A stretch of DNA of 64,000 nt from assembly GCF_011806565.1 (NCBI RefSeq), contig NZ_JAATOP010000011.1:44098-108097 (forward strand), read 5' to 3'. Every line of letters begins with the position of its first letter. Positions within the stretch are counted from its first letter, which is position 1. Positions 28,437-36,850 of this stretch are shown here, piece after piece. The notes beneath the pieces were generated by a model. It worked only from the letters and a program-made list of their open reading frames with translations. It was not told the DNA's origin and did not search any database. The position numbers and the translations under genes are program-made. The stretch is from Marivivens donghaensis (GTDB lineage: Bacteria > Pseudomonadota > Alphaproteobacteria > Rhodobacterales > Rhodobacteraceae).

Positions 28437-28606
28437 TACAGTTTCCCAATCTGCCGCGAGAACGCGGACGGTCTTGAATTCCTTCCATTACTAACAACCA
28501 CAAAGCGCGGACAAAAGCAAAACCACGCCCAACCGATGTCGGGACAATTGAATTCGGCTGATCTTTTGGGCAGAAGACACAGGCACCGGGGCGAAAGGAC
28601 CAATCT

Positions 28607-29284
28607 TTGATAGAACTCGACCGAGTCGCATACTCTTACGGCGGGGCTGAACTGTTTTCGAACGTGTCGCTTACACTTGCCCCCGGCTCATTCCAATTCC
28701 TCACCGGCCCGTCTGGCGCGGGCAAGACGACGTTGCTGAAGCTCTGCTACGGCGAGCTGGTCGCGACCGCTGGTCATGTGCGCCTGTTCGGGAAAAACGT
28801 GCGCGAATTGCAGCGTGACGATATCGCGCTCTCGCGCCGGAACATCGGGGTCGTCCATCAGGACTGCCAGTTCCTCGACCACCTGAGCGTTGCCGAGAAC
28901 GTCGCGTTGCCGCTCACTGTTGCTGGCCGTGCGGATGAGGCGAGTGAATACCTTGAGGATCTGCTGAGCTGGGTGGGTCTGCGCAATCAGGCTGGCCAGC
29001 GTCCGCCAGAACTGTCCGGCGGTGAACGTCAGCGGGCGGCACTGGCCCGCGCGGTCATCATCTCGCCCGACGTCATCATCGCGGACGAGCCAACCGGCAA
29101 TATCGACTGGGAAATGTCCCAGCGTCTGCTGAAGCTTCTTGTCGAGCTGAACCGCATGGGCAAAACGATCCTGCTGGCGACGCACGATCTGAACCTGATC
29201 CGTCAGGCGTCCAAGATGCAGGTGCAGGCCCGCGTTCTGCGCCTGATGAACCAGCGTCTGCATGTAGCTGGGGTCGATCTATGA
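28607..29284 (+). CDS. ftsE: Cell division ATP-binding protein FtsE
   Basis: FtsE is the ATPase of the FtsEX complex, which at the septum controls peptidoglycan hydrolases. The 225-residue ABC protein has Walker A GPSGAGKTTLLK, signature LSGGERQRAALARA, Walker B VIIADEPTGN and the H-loop ATHDL. It starts at a TTG, with an AAAGGA site 8 bases upstream; no ATG is available at the right place. The stop overlaps the ftsX start by 4 bases. Confidence 0.95.
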   Translation: MIELDRVAYSYGGAELFSNVSLTLAPGSFQFLTGPSGAGKTTLLKLCYGELVATAGHVRLFGKNVRELQRDDIALSRRNIGVVHQDCQFLDHLSVAENVALPLTVAGRADEASEYLEDLLSWVGLRNQAGQRPPELSGGERQRAALARAVIISPDVIIADEPTGNIDWEMSQRLLKLLVELNRMGKTILLATHDLNLIRQASKMQVQARVLRLMNQRLHVAGVDL

Positions 29285-30186
29285 TCGCTGTCATCCGCCG
29301 TTATTTCTCGATGCTCGCAGGCGACCCGCTAGCTGACCGTTCGGTTCCGCCAACGGGTTTCACCGCGAACCTGACCGTTTTCACTTCGGGCGCGATGGCG
29401 TTCCTTGCGGTGTTTGCGCTGGCGCTTGGCCTAGCTGCTGGCCAGCTCGCGGACCGCTGGGCATCAGAGCTTGCTCGCACTTCGACGCTCCGTATTTCGG
29501 CGCCTGCCGATCAGCTGGATGCGCAGGTGGCGGCTGCGGTGAACCTGCTCGAAACGACTCCGGGCGTGGCGAGTGCCCGTGCATTGGACATGGCCGAGCA
29601 GCAGGCACTGCTGGAACCGTGGTTCGGTCCCGACTTGCCCATCGACACCCTGCCGATCCCGCGTCTGATCGAAGTTGTGGAGGAGGGCGCGGGCTATGAT
29701 GCCACCGGCCTTCGTGCGCGTCTTCAGGCCGAAGTTCCGGGTGCGATCCTTGACGACCACACTCGTTGGCGGGAGCCGCTGGTTGCCGCTGCCGACCGCC
29801 TTCGCCTTCTGTCGATCCTGTCGATTGCGCTGATCGCAACAGCCACCGCTGCCATGATCACTCTGGCGGCAAATGCTGCGCTTGCTGCGAATGCGCAGGT
29901 GATCAAAGTGATGCGCCTCGTCGGCGCGCGCGACATCTACATCGCGGGTGCGTTCGTGCGCCGCTTCACCATTCGCGCGTTCGGTGGCTCTGCCATCGGT
30001 GCGCTGGCTGGCACGCTGGCCGTTCTACTCCTCCCAAGCAGTGACGTTGCGGGCGGCTTCCTGACGGGGCTGAGTTTCAGCGGTGCGTCGTGGTTCGCGC
30101 CTGCCTCCATTCCGCTGCTGGCTGCGGTCGTCGCGTTCCTCGCGACCCGTTCGGCTGCGCTTCGTACATTGAGGGCACTTTCATGA
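29281..30186 (+). CDS. ftsX: Cell division protein FtsX
   Basis: FtsX is the membrane partner of FtsE. The 301-residue protein has four hydrophobic helices: one near the N-terminus (about 36-58), then an extracytoplasmic loop, then three towards the C-terminus (about 175-200, 225-255, 265-290). This is the FtsX/MacB-type layout. The sequence VMRLVGARDIYIAGAFVRRF is the typical cytoplasmic coupling segment. It overlaps ftsE and plsC by 4 bases on each side. Confidence 0.92.
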   Translation: MIAVIRRYFSMLAGDPLADRSVPPTGFTANLTVFTSGAMAFLAVFALALGLAAGQLADRWASELARTSTLRISAPADQLDAQVAAAVNLLETTPGVASARALDMAEQQALLEPWFGPDLPIDTLPIPRLIEVVEEGAGYDATGLRARLQAEVPGAILDDHTRWREPLVAAADRLRLLSILSIALIATATAAMITLAANAALAANAQVIKVMRLVGARDIYIAGAFVRRFTIRAFGGSAIGALAGTLAVLLLPSSDVAGGFLTGLSFSGASWFAPASIPLLAAVVAFLATRSAALRTLRALS

Positions 30187-30917
30187 GCAACGCGATCCAG
30201 TGGGTTCGTTCCTTTATTTTCATCGTGATCGCCTATTTCCTGATGCTGGTCATCGCGATCGTCTTCCTGCCTTGGGCGCTCTTTGACCGTCGCGGCGCAT
30301 TCGCTGCTGCCCACGCGTGGTGCAAATGGGTGCGGTGGTCCGCGCGGTGGATGGTGGGCCTCGACACCGAAATTCGCGGCACTCCGCCGACCGGAGAGGT
30401 GCTGATCGTCGGCAAGCACCAGTCGTTCCTCGATATCATCCTGATTTACTCGGCCGTTCCGCGCGGTAAGTTCATCATGAAAAAGGAACTGATATGGGCG
30501 CCGATCGTCGGTCAGTACGGCAAGATGATGGGCTGCATTGCCGTGGATCGCGGCAAGCGCGGCGCGGCGATCAAAAAGATGGTCGCCGAGGTCAACGCCG
30601 GTCGTCGAGATCCGGGCCAGCTGATCATCTTCCCGCAGGGCACCCGTGTGGAGCCAGGTGACAAGAAGCCGTACAAGATCGGTTCTGCGGTGCTCTACGG
30701 CGAAATGGGCACTGACTGCGTACCTGTGGCCTGCAATGTCGGGATGTTCTGGCCCGCCCACGGCATCATGCGCCGCAAGGGCACTGCGGTGATCGAGTTC
30801 CTGCCGACCATCAAACCGGGTCTGAGCACCAAGGAATTCATGGCGACGCTCGAAAACACCATCGAGACGCACTCCAACGCACTGATGGACGAAGCCCGCG
30901 CCCAACTTTCGCGCTGA
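30183..30917 (+). CDS. plsC: 1-acyl-sn-glycerol-3-phosphate acyltransferase (PlsC family)
   Basis: This enzyme acylates lysophosphatidic acid to phosphatidic acid at the inner membrane. The 244-residue protein has one N-terminal hydrophobic segment (about residues 11-32). The acyltransferase motifs are the HX4D box as KHQSFLDIILIY, and IFPQGTRVEPGD (the glycerol-phosphate site). The start at 30183 overlaps the ftsX stop. Location after ftsEX suggests coupling of membrane synthesis and division, but this is inference. A strong terminator follows. Confidence 0.9.
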   Translation: MSNAIQWVRSFIFIVIAYFLMLVIAIVFLPWALFDRRGAFAAAHAWCKWVRWSARWMVGLDTEIRGTPPTGEVLIVGKHQSFLDIILIYSAVPRGKFIMKKELIWAPIVGQYGKMMGCIAVDRGKRGAAIKKMVAEVNAGRRDPGQLIIFPQGTRVEPGDKKPYKIGSAVLYGEMGTDCVPVACNVGMFWPAHGIMRRKGTAVIEFLPTIKPGLSTKEFMATLENTIETHSNALMDEARAQLSR

Positions 30918-30927
30918 AGCGTCCGGC

Positions 30928-30975
30928 ACACGAAAAAGCCGCGCGGCCCATTCGGATCGCGCGGCTTTTTCGTGT
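30928..30975. terminator. Bidirectional Rho-independent terminator between plsC and accA
   Basis: An 18-bp perfect stem (30928-30945 with 30958-30975), including an AAAAA/TTTTT tract, encloses a 12-base loop. It is 10 bases after the plsC stop and 10 bases from the accA stop, so it serves both convergent genes. Confidence 0.92.
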
Positions 30976-30985
30976 CTGGAGTTGC

Positions 30986-31948
30986 TTAGGCGGCCAGGCC
31001 CTTGGCGCCCATGTTCAGGAATTTCTTGCGGCGGGCATCGCGGATCTCGGTGCCGTCCTTGCCGTTCATGTCTTTCAGCATCGAGGCGATGGTGTCTTTA
31101 ACCGCGTTGATCGCAGCGTCCGCGTCGCGGTGTGCGCCGCCAAGCGGCTCTTTGATGATGCGGTCGATGATGCCCAGCTCATTGAGGTTCTGGGCGGTCA
31201 GGCGCAGCGCCTCGGCGGCTTCGCGCATCTTGTCCGAATCTTTCCAGAGGATCGACGCGCAGCCTTCCGGCGAGATGACTGAGTAGATCGCGTGCTCCAG
31301 CATCGCGACGCGGTTGGCGGTCGCGAAGGCGACAGCGCCGCCCGAACCACCTTCACCGATGATGATCGAAATCATCGGAACTTTGATCGACAGGCATTTT
31401 TCGGTCGAGCGGGCGATAGCTTCGGACTGGCCGCGCTCTTCAGCGCCCTTGCCCGGATATGCGCCAGCGGTGTCGACGAGCGTGATGACCGGCAGGCCGA
31501 AACGGTCCGCGAGGTCCATCAAGCGGATCGCTTTGCGGTAACCTTCGGGGCGGGCCATGCCGAAGTTGTGCTCGATGCGGCTCTTGGTGTCGTGGCCTTT
31601 TTCGTGGCCGATGACGACGACAGGCTGGCCGTTAAAGCGCGCGAGGCCGCCCATAACGGCAAGGTCGTCGGCAAAGTTACGGTCACCGGCGAGCGGGGTG
31701 TATTCGTCGAACAGCGCGTCGATGTAGTCGCGGCAGTGCGGGCGCTCGGGGTGACGGGCGACCTGACATTTGCGCCACGGGGTGAGCGAGCCATAAAGCT
31801 GTGCAAGCAGGTCGGACGCTTTCTTGTCCAGGCCGGCGGCTTCTTTTTCGACATCCATCTCGGGATTGTTGCGCGCCAGTGCGCGGAGTTCTTCGGCCTT
31901 GCCTTCGATTTCGGCGAGCGGTTTTTCAAACTCGAGGTAGATGGTCAT
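30986..31948 (-). CDS. accA: Acetyl-CoA carboxylase carboxyltransferase subunit alpha
   Basis: AccA, with AccD, transfers the carboxyl group from carboxybiotin to acetyl-CoA to make malonyl-CoA for fatty acid synthesis. The 320-residue protein has the typical N-terminal helix ([20 protein letters not shown]), the segment [41 protein letters not shown] and [20 protein letters not shown]. The length is normal. A GGAAGG site lies upstream of the ATG. Confidence 0.97.
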   Translation of the reverse strand: MTIYLEFEKPLAEIEGKAEELRALARNNPEMDVEKEAAGLDKKASDLLAQLYGSLTPWRKCQVARHPERPHCRDYIDALFDEYTPLAGDRNFADDLAVMGGLARFNGQPVVVIGHEKGHDTKSRIEHNFGMARPEGYRKAIRLMDLADRFGLPVITLVDTAGAYPGKGAEERGQSEAIARSTEKCLSIKVPMISIIIGEGGSGGAVAFATANRVAMLEHAIYSVISPEGCASILWKDSDKMREAAEALRLTAQNLNELGIIDRIIKEPLGGAHRDADAAINAVKDTIASMLKDMNGKDGTEIRDARRKKFLNMGAKGLAA

Positions 31949-31979
31949 CGGGTGCCTTCCGGACTGCTATAATGCGTTC

Positions 31980-32009
31980 GATATAATGGTGCATCGGTGG
32001 GGTTTGCAA
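31980..32009 (-). promoter_or_regulatory. Candidate accA promoter
   Basis: Read on the minus strand, TTGCAA (32009-32004) is followed after 18 bases by TATATC (31985-31980), a reasonable sigma70 pair about 30-60 bases upstream of the accA start. The plus strand also has two TATAAT hexamers (31968-31973 and 31982-31987) without good -35 boxes, so the assignment is tentative. Confidence 0.4.
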
Positions 32010-32102
32010 CTCGGCTACCGATAATGGGCATAAAGCCGAGGAACAAGTTGTTCCCGTAGGGGCAATTTGGCAGGCTTTCACCATACGGCAAGGGAGGACG
32101 TC

Positions 32103-32756
32103 ATGAAACGTATCATCACCGGCGCGATTTGCTCGCTTATGCTTGGATCGCCCGTCTGGGCGCAGGGTAAGGTCGACTTCGGCAGCGACTCGAGCATGTT
32201 TGCGAACGATGGCGAATGTGACGACCCCCGCTTTGAAGGCACGGGCATGACGGCGACGCCTTTGCTTGATGACGATATCATGGCGGATGCGACTGACTGC
32301 CGGAACGCGTTCAACGCCGGAACGATCACGATAAAACCCGCTCCTGGCACCGACGAGCTGGCGGTCTACGAGATGATCGACGGTATCATCTTTGGCGATG
32401 ACACCAGCGAGTGGGCCAAGGACGGGGAGTGCGACGACCGCCGCTTCTTCGGGCGCGGCATGGCGTCGGTTCTGGACTGGAGCAATGTTGGCATGGACCG
32501 CACCGACTGCCTAAACGCCTATGTCGACGGCAATCTGGAGCTTTGGAATGCGGAGCGGTCAATGCGGGCGACCAGCTGTGATGCGATCGATTTCGGCGAC
32601 GACGAAGGGGAGTACCCCTTCGACAGCCAGTGCGACGATCCGCGGTTTGAGGGTCTGAGCGAGGCGATGTCGGTCGTGTCGGACACGATTGGTCACGACG
32701 CGACCGACTGCCAGCGGGCTTGTGTGTTCGGGACGGTGTCGCTCCGAAATTACTGA
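32103..32756 (+). CDS. Secreted protein with three Cys-paired DGECDD repeats
   Basis: This 217-residue exported protein has a signal peptide (1-20, VWA-Q). The mature part is three copies of a 53-55 residue unit: residues 24-78, 95-148 and 162-214. Each copy follows the pattern F-G-x-D, aromatic, D-x-x-C-D-D-x-R-F-x-G, then about 15 variable residues, then D-x-T-D-C and a hydrophobic beta strand. The paired cysteines (C39-C66, C110-C136, C177-C203) keep a spacing of 26-27 and probably form one disulfide per repeat. The acidic residues suggest metal binding. The function is unknown. A GGGAGGA site precedes the ATG. It overlaps mcl1 by 7 bases at the 3' end. Confidence 0.85.
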   Translation: MKRIITGAICSLMLGSPVWAQGKVDFGSDSSMFANDGECDDPRFEGTGMTATPLLDDDIMADATDCRNAFNAGTITIKPAPGTDELAVYEMIDGIIFGDDTSEWAKDGECDDRRFFGRGMASVLDWSNVGMDRTDCLNAYVDGNLELWNAERSMRATSCDAIDFGDDEGEYPFDSQCDDPRFEGLSEAMSVVSDTIGHDATDCQRACVFGTVSLRNY

Positions 32757-33709
32757 GCGGCGATCATTTCCGACTGACGGACGATGACTTCGGCCTGCTT
32801 GATCGACGCGATGTCGACGAGGCGGCCTTTGTAAACGGTCGCGCCTTCGCCGCGTGCTTTGGCGTCTTCCATCGCGGCGAGGATTTCGCGGGCCTCTGTG
32901 ACGGCCTCATCCGACGGGGTGAAGACTTCGTTGGCGAGTGCGATCTGCTTGGGATGGATCGCCCATTTGCCGACCATGCCGAGCGTGGCCGAGCGGCGGG
33001 CCTGAGCGCGGTAACCTTCGTCGTCGGAGAAATCGCCGAACGGCCCGTCGACCGGCAGAACGCCGTGGGTGCGGCAAGCGGCAACAATGGCGGCCTGTGC
33101 CCAGTGCCAAGGGTCCGAGAAGTGGCGGTTCTCGCCGTGCTGCATGTAGTAGTTTTCCTGCGTGCCGCCGATGCCTGTGGTCTGCATTCCCATCGAGGCA
33201 GCGAAGTCGGCAGCGCCGAGGCTCATGGCCTGAAGGCGGGGGGAGGACGCTGCGATTTCTTCGACGTGCGCAATGCCCGCGGCGGATTCGATGATGACTT
33301 CGAAGCTGATCGGCTTGGTGCGGCCCTTGGCGCGCTCAATGGCGGTCACGAGGGCATCGACGGCGTAGACATCTGCCGCACATCCGACCTTGGGGATCAT
33401 GATCTGATCGAGGCGGTCGCCGGCCTGCTCCATCAGGTCGACGACATCGCGGTACCAATATGGCGTATCAAGGCCGTTGATGCGAACGGACAGATATTTG
33501 TTGCCCCAGTCCACCGTGTTGATCGCTTCGATAGCGTTGGCGCGGGCCATATCCTTGTCAGAGGGCGCAACCGAATCCTCGAGGTCGATGTTGATGATGT
33601 CAGCGGCGCTCGCAGCCATTTTGGCGAACAGCTTCGTGTTCGAGGCGGGGCCAAATAGCTGGCAACGGTTCGGACGGGCGGGAGCAGCGGGCTGGATTCG
33701 GAAGGACAT
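32750..33709 (-). CDS. mcl1: L-malyl-CoA/beta-methylmalyl-CoA lyase
   Basis: Mcl1 cleaves beta-methylmalyl-CoA to glyoxylate and propionyl-CoA and malyl-CoA to glyoxylate and acetyl-CoA, in the ethylmalonyl-CoA pathway of acetate assimilation. The 319-residue CitE-like protein has FGPASNTKLFAKMAASAAD, INIDLEDSVAP, SFEVIIESAAGI, MSLGAADFAASMGM and KWAIHPKQIALAN, all expected for the family. Its presence implies the organism lacks, or supplements, the glyoxylate shunt. The AT-rich 250 bases upstream probably hold its promoter and control sites. Confidence 0.92.
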   Translation of the reverse strand: MSFRIQPAAPARPNRCQLFGPASNTKLFAKMAASAADIINIDLEDSVAPSDKDMARANAIEAINTVDWGNKYLSVRINGLDTPYWYRDVVDLMEQAGDRLDQIMIPKVGCAADVYAVDALVTAIERAKGRTKPISFEVIIESAAGIAHVEEIAASSPRLQAMSLGAADFAASMGMQTTGIGGTQENYYMQHGENRHFSDPWHWAQAAIVAACRTHGVLPVDGPFGDFSDDEGYRAQARRSATLGMVGKWAIHPKQIALANEVFTPSDEAVTEAREILAAMEDAKARGEGATVYKGRLVDIASIKQAEVIVRQSEMIAAQ

Positions 33710-33785
33710 AAAATTCTCCGAGCAATGATGTTACTTAACAGTTCTGCTTTTGGTTATTAAATTGCCCGATGGTGTGCAAGGTCAT

Positions 33786-33797
33786 TTTGCATTTGCA
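33786..33797 (-). promoter_or_regulatory. Tandem TTTGCA repeats upstream of mcl1
   Basis: Two adjacent TTTGCA hexamers (on the minus strand TGCAAATGCAAA) lie 77-88 bases upstream of the mcl1 start. Short-chain acyl-CoA regulators of the PccR/RamB group recognise TTTGCAAA-like half sites near propionyl-CoA and acetate genes in related bacteria. The match is partial, and the full paired site is not present. Confidence 0.3.
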
Positions 33798-33959
33798 GCA
33801 TAAATACGCAGCTAAGGACGCAAGCGGATAGGGGCCAATACTTTCGAGATGTGGAAAACGTAAAGAACAAGACCTTCTGGCAATAGGAGGCATATTATAC
33901 GAGTGAAATATTAGAGCCGATATTTTTGAACCCTTGGATTTGCTAGAAATATAAGTGCT

Positions 33960-34475
33960 ATGAGTACCACTTTTCGCGAGTTGTTGACCCGGGTCGATGG
34001 CCCGACGCTGCTGGAGAAACTCGATCTCGGGCCCAGCGAGGTTCTTGATGACCTATGTGCGCTCGCTTGTGATCTGACCGGCATGGACGCCGCCGCTGTC
34101 GCGATGGCGCTCGACAAAGACATTTCCGTGATCGGGCATCATAAGATGCCTGCCACCCGCTTCCGTCGTTCGATCTATAATTCGATCCAGTAAAAGAATT
34201 TCATCGAAACAAACGAGCCACTGAAGGTTTTCCCGAACGCGCCGCTGTTTGACGGCGAAATCGCTCGCTTTACTTACACCGCCCGCGCCCGCGTGATGGT
34301 CGAGGGCGAGATGGTCGGCGGGTTCTTTGTCTACAGCAACAGGCAGCAAAAGCTGCGTGATCGCGAACTGCAAATGACACTGACCGATTTCGCAGGGATT
34401 GCCGCCGAAGTCGTGCTGTCCAAAGCGAGCCTCAAGTTGATGCTCAAAGACGTTTTCTCATTGGCGAGTAGGTGA
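33960..34475 (+). pseudogene. GAF-like gene interrupted by an in-frame TAA stop
   Basis: A single reading frame of 172 codons runs from the ATG at 33960 to a TGA at 34473-34475, with one TAA at 34191-34193. The 77 residues before the stop and the 93 after it are both protein-like and stay in frame. Read through, the product (about 170 residues) resembles the next gene: LLTRVDGPTLLEKLDLG against LLRSTDSVRILQGLNLG, and SVIGHH against FVIGAH. It therefore looks like a nonsense-mutated copy of a GAF-like sensor gene. A restart at the ATG at 34293 is conceivable. The ribosome-binding site is poor. A sequencing error at one base cannot be excluded. Confidence 0.75.
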
Positions 34476-34479
34476 GTAG

Positions 34480-35037
34480 ATGCCGTCGATTGTAATCAGG
34501 AACCTTCTTAGATCCACGGACTCGGTTCGTATTCTGCAAGGGCTGAACCTCGGTCGACGTGCCACGTTCGACCGGCTCGCATCACTCGCGTGTCGTGCCA
34601 CGGGCCGTTCGCGGGCTGCGTTCTACCTCAACCTCCGCTCGGTCGAATTCGTCATTGGTGCGCATGGAGATATAGTGAAGGAGCAGTGGGAGCGCGAATT
34701 GCCGCCGCATATCCATGACGCGGAATTCTTCGACATTGCCGATGCCATGCTTGTGCTGGGCGATCTGGATAGCGTGAACGGTAATTATTCCGTCACGAAA
34801 GGTCTGACGCTGGTGGGCGTCATGCATGAGGGTGTGAAGCTGGGGAACCTCGTTGTCGCGGATAGCGAAAATGCCGGACCATTGACGGACGCCGAAAAGT
34901 CGAGCTTGCTGAAGATCGCAAAGATGGCGGGCGAGATGATCGACTACTATTCGCAGATCGCGCTGCTGGCGCAGGATGCGCGGAAGATCGTCACCGAAAC
35001 TTCAGTCTATTCGGTGTTGCCGCCTCACGGGGCTTGA
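34480..35037 (+). CDS. GAF-like domain protein, intact tandem paralogue
   Basis: This 185-residue soluble protein with a GAF-like pattern has an N-terminal helix (NLLRSTDSVRILQGLNLG), a core with FDRLASLACRATGRSRAAFYLN and FVIGAHGD, then GVKLGNLVVADSENAGPLTDAEKSSLLKIAKMAG, which is the usual last strand and helix of GAF domains. There is no signal peptide or TM segment, and no output domain, so it may bind a small molecule and act on a partner. It starts 4 bases after the interrupted paralogue, indicating a tandem duplication. Assignment to GAF is by pattern and not certain. Confidence 0.72.
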   Translation: MPSIVIRNLLRSTDSVRILQGLNLGRRATFDRLASLACRATGRSRAAFYLNLRSVEFVIGAHGDIVKEQWERELPPHIHDAEFFDIADAMLVLGDLDSVNGNYSVTKGLTLVGVMHEGVKLGNLVVADSENAGPLTDAEKSSLLKIAKMAGEMIDYYSQIALLAQDARKIVTETSVYSVLPPHGA

Positions 35038-35091
35038 CGGTGGGTCAGGGTTGCCCGATGACGCTAGGCGTCACTTTTATCGGAGGATCCC

Positions 35092-35952
35092 ATGACCCGC
35101 ACCGTCTATGTCAATGGCGAGTATGTGCCCGAAACGGAAGCCAAAGTATCGATCTTTGACCGAGCGTTTCTCATGGCGGATGGCGTCTATGAAGTAACCT
35201 CCGTCATCGACGGCAAGCTCGTTGATTTCGACGGCCACGCCAAACGTCTGGAGCGTTCGCTTTCCGAGCTGGAAATGCGCAACCCCGTCACCATGGACGA
35301 GCTGCTGGAAATTCACCGCGAGCTGGTCAAGCGCAACGACCTCGAAGAGGGCGGCATCTACCTTCAGATCACCCGCGGCGCACCGGCTGACCGTGATTTC
35401 GCATGGCCGGATCCGGACGAAGTACCGTCAGGCATCGTGCTGTTCACCTTCGCCAAAAAGCTCGTTGAAATGCCGTCGATCAAGACTGGCATCAAAGTCA
35501 TCTCGATCCCCGACGAGCGCTGGTCGCGCCGCGATATCAAGACAACCCAACTGCTCTACCCGTCGTGGGGCAAGATGATGGCCAAGAAGAAGGGCTGTGA
35601 TGACGCGTGGATGGTCGAGGAAGGCGTCGTGACCGAAGGCACCTCGAACAACGCGTACATCGTCAAGGGCAACACGATCATCACCCGTGCTCTGTCGAAC
35701 GACATCCTGCACGGCATCACCCGCGCTGCCGTTCTGCGTTTCGCCGAAGAAGCCCAGTTCAAAGTCGAAGAGCGCGATTTCACCATTGCCGAAGCGCAAG
35801 AGGCCGACGAGGCGTTCATCACCTCGGCAACGACCTTCGTGCAGCCGGTGGTGGAGATCGACGGCGCGGCCATCGGCACGGGCAAACCCGGCGATGTGTC
35901 GCTGCGCCTGCGCGAGATTTACATTGAGGAAAGCCTCAAGACCGCCAAGTAA
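35092..35952 (+). CDS. dat: D-amino-acid transaminase (class IV PLP enzyme)
   Basis: This 286-residue fold-type IV aminotransferase probably makes D-glutamate or D-alanine for peptidoglycan. It shows VSIFDRAFLMADGVYEV, the PLP lysine in RRDIKTTQLLY (K150), the glutamate/Ser region EEGVVTEGTSNNAYIV, and a C-terminal EADEAFITSATTFVQPVVEIDG. These features match D-alanine aminotransferases better than branched-chain aminotransferases. A GGAGGA site precedes the ATG. Confidence 0.9.
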   Translation: MTRTVYVNGEYVPETEAKVSIFDRAFLMADGVYEVTSVIDGKLVDFDGHAKRLERSLSELEMRNPVTMDELLEIHRELVKRNDLEEGGIYLQITRGAPADRDFAWPDPDEVPSGIVLFTFAKKLVEMPSIKTGIKVISIPDERWSRRDIKTTQLLYPSWGKMMAKKKGCDDAWMVEEGVVTEGTSNNAYIVKGNTIITRALSNDILHGITRAAVLRFAEEAQFKVEERDFTIAEAQEADEAFITSATTFVQPVVEIDGAAIGTGKPGDVSLRLREIYIEESLKTAK

Positions 35953-35957
35953 ACGAG

Positions 35958-35981
35958 AGGCCGCCTTCGGGCGGCCTTTTT
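35958..35981 (+). terminator. Rho-independent terminator of the D-amino-acid transaminase gene
   Basis: An 8-bp stem (aggccgcc / ggcggcct) with a TTCG loop is followed by a T-run. The T-run touches the stop codon of the convergent RTX gene at 35980. Confidence 0.88.
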
Positions 35982-36846
35982 ATTTGAAGGCCACGAGGGT
36001 GATGTTGTCCAAGGTGATGACGCCGCCTTCGATCGCGGCGAGGATCTGATCGCCGTTGTAGACGACGGTCGCGGCCCCTTCGGTCACGAGGCGGATGTCG
36101 GCGGTTTCAGGCGACTCCATCTCGATCATGAGGGTATCCTCGGCTGGGACGAAATCCTTGATCCACGCCGGATCATTTTGGACATCCTCGACGCAGAACA
36201 CATCTGCGCCTTCGCCGCCAATGCCGATGGCGCCCATCAGGTGCAATACGTCGTCTCCCGCGCCGCCGCTCAGGGTCGACATCAGGCCGCCGCGCATCAC
36301 ATCATCGCCGTTGCCGCCAAACAGGTGATTCCGCCCGAACACGTCGAAAATCCGGTCGTCGCCATCATCGCCGTAGAGCCAATCATAGCCGCTGCCGCCG
36401 TAGATGATGTCGTCGCCGTTGTCTCCGTGGACAGTGTCGGCGTCCGTGCCGCCTTCGATAAAGTCGTTGCCGTCCCCGCCGGAGATGATGTCGTCCCCGC
36501 CGTCACCTGCGATGATATCATTGCCACCATCGCCGGCGATCACGTCTTCATCCGCGCCGCCGCTGATCGTGTCTTCGCCGTTGCCGCCGTAGAGCGTGTC
36601 GTTTCCGTTGCCGCCTGCAAGCATATCGTCGCCATCACCGCCCGTAGCAGTGTCATCGCCGTTGCCAAGAAAGAAGCTGTCCGCGAGCGAGGTGCCGACG
36701 TAGTTATCGTCGCCATCATTGTCGTTGGTTCCGGTCGAGCCGCCTTCGTTTCCGTCGTCCGTGTTATCATCGGTCGACGAATCCATGACGATTGCGCTCG
36801 AGAAGAGCGCAACGCCAAGTGAAGCCAATAACAACGTGAGCAGCAT
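35980..36846 (-). CDS. RTX (hemolysin-type) calcium-binding protein with N-terminal hydrophobic anchor
   Basis: This 288-residue protein has an N-terminal hydrophobic segment (about residues 2-20), a Thr/Asp/Gly/Asn-rich spacer, and about nine RTX nonapeptide-type units between residues 60 and 205 (for example GGNGNDTLYGGNGEDTISGG). Such units fold into a calcium-loaded beta roll. The C-terminal 80 residues are different, with one Cys in VFCVEDVQNDPAW and WIKDFVPAEDTLMIEM, a common end region of RTX proteins. It is small, has an N-terminal anchor rather than the usual C-terminal type I secretion only, and no secretion genes are nearby. It may stay surface- or membrane-attached. Confidence 0.85.
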   Translation of the reverse strand: MLLTLLLASLGVALFSSAIVMDSSTDDNTDDGNEGGSTGTNDNDGDDNYVGTSLADSFFLGNGDDTATGGDGDDMLAGGNGNDTLYGGNGEDTISGGADEDVIAGDGGNDIIAGDGGDDIISGGDGNDFIEGGTDADTVHGDNGDDIIYGGSGYDWLYGDDGDDRIFDVFGRNHLFGGNGDDVMRGGLMSTLSGGAGDDVLHLMGAIGIGGEGADVFCVEDVQNDPAWIKDFVPAEDTLMIEMESPETADIRLVTEGAATVVYNGDQILAAIEGGVITLDNITLVAFK

Positions 36847-36850
36847 AGTT

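Noticed and set aside
34191..34193. Recoded stop codon (selenocysteine or pyrrolysine) in the first GAF-like gene
   Set aside because: The stop is TAA, not TGA or TAG, so the known recoding systems do not apply; nonsense mutation or base error is simpler.
36200..36700. Tandem nucleotide repeats that might suggest a CRISPR or satellite array
   Set aside because: The periodicity comes from coding of RTX nonapeptides on the minus strand; there are no uniform repeats with unique spacers.
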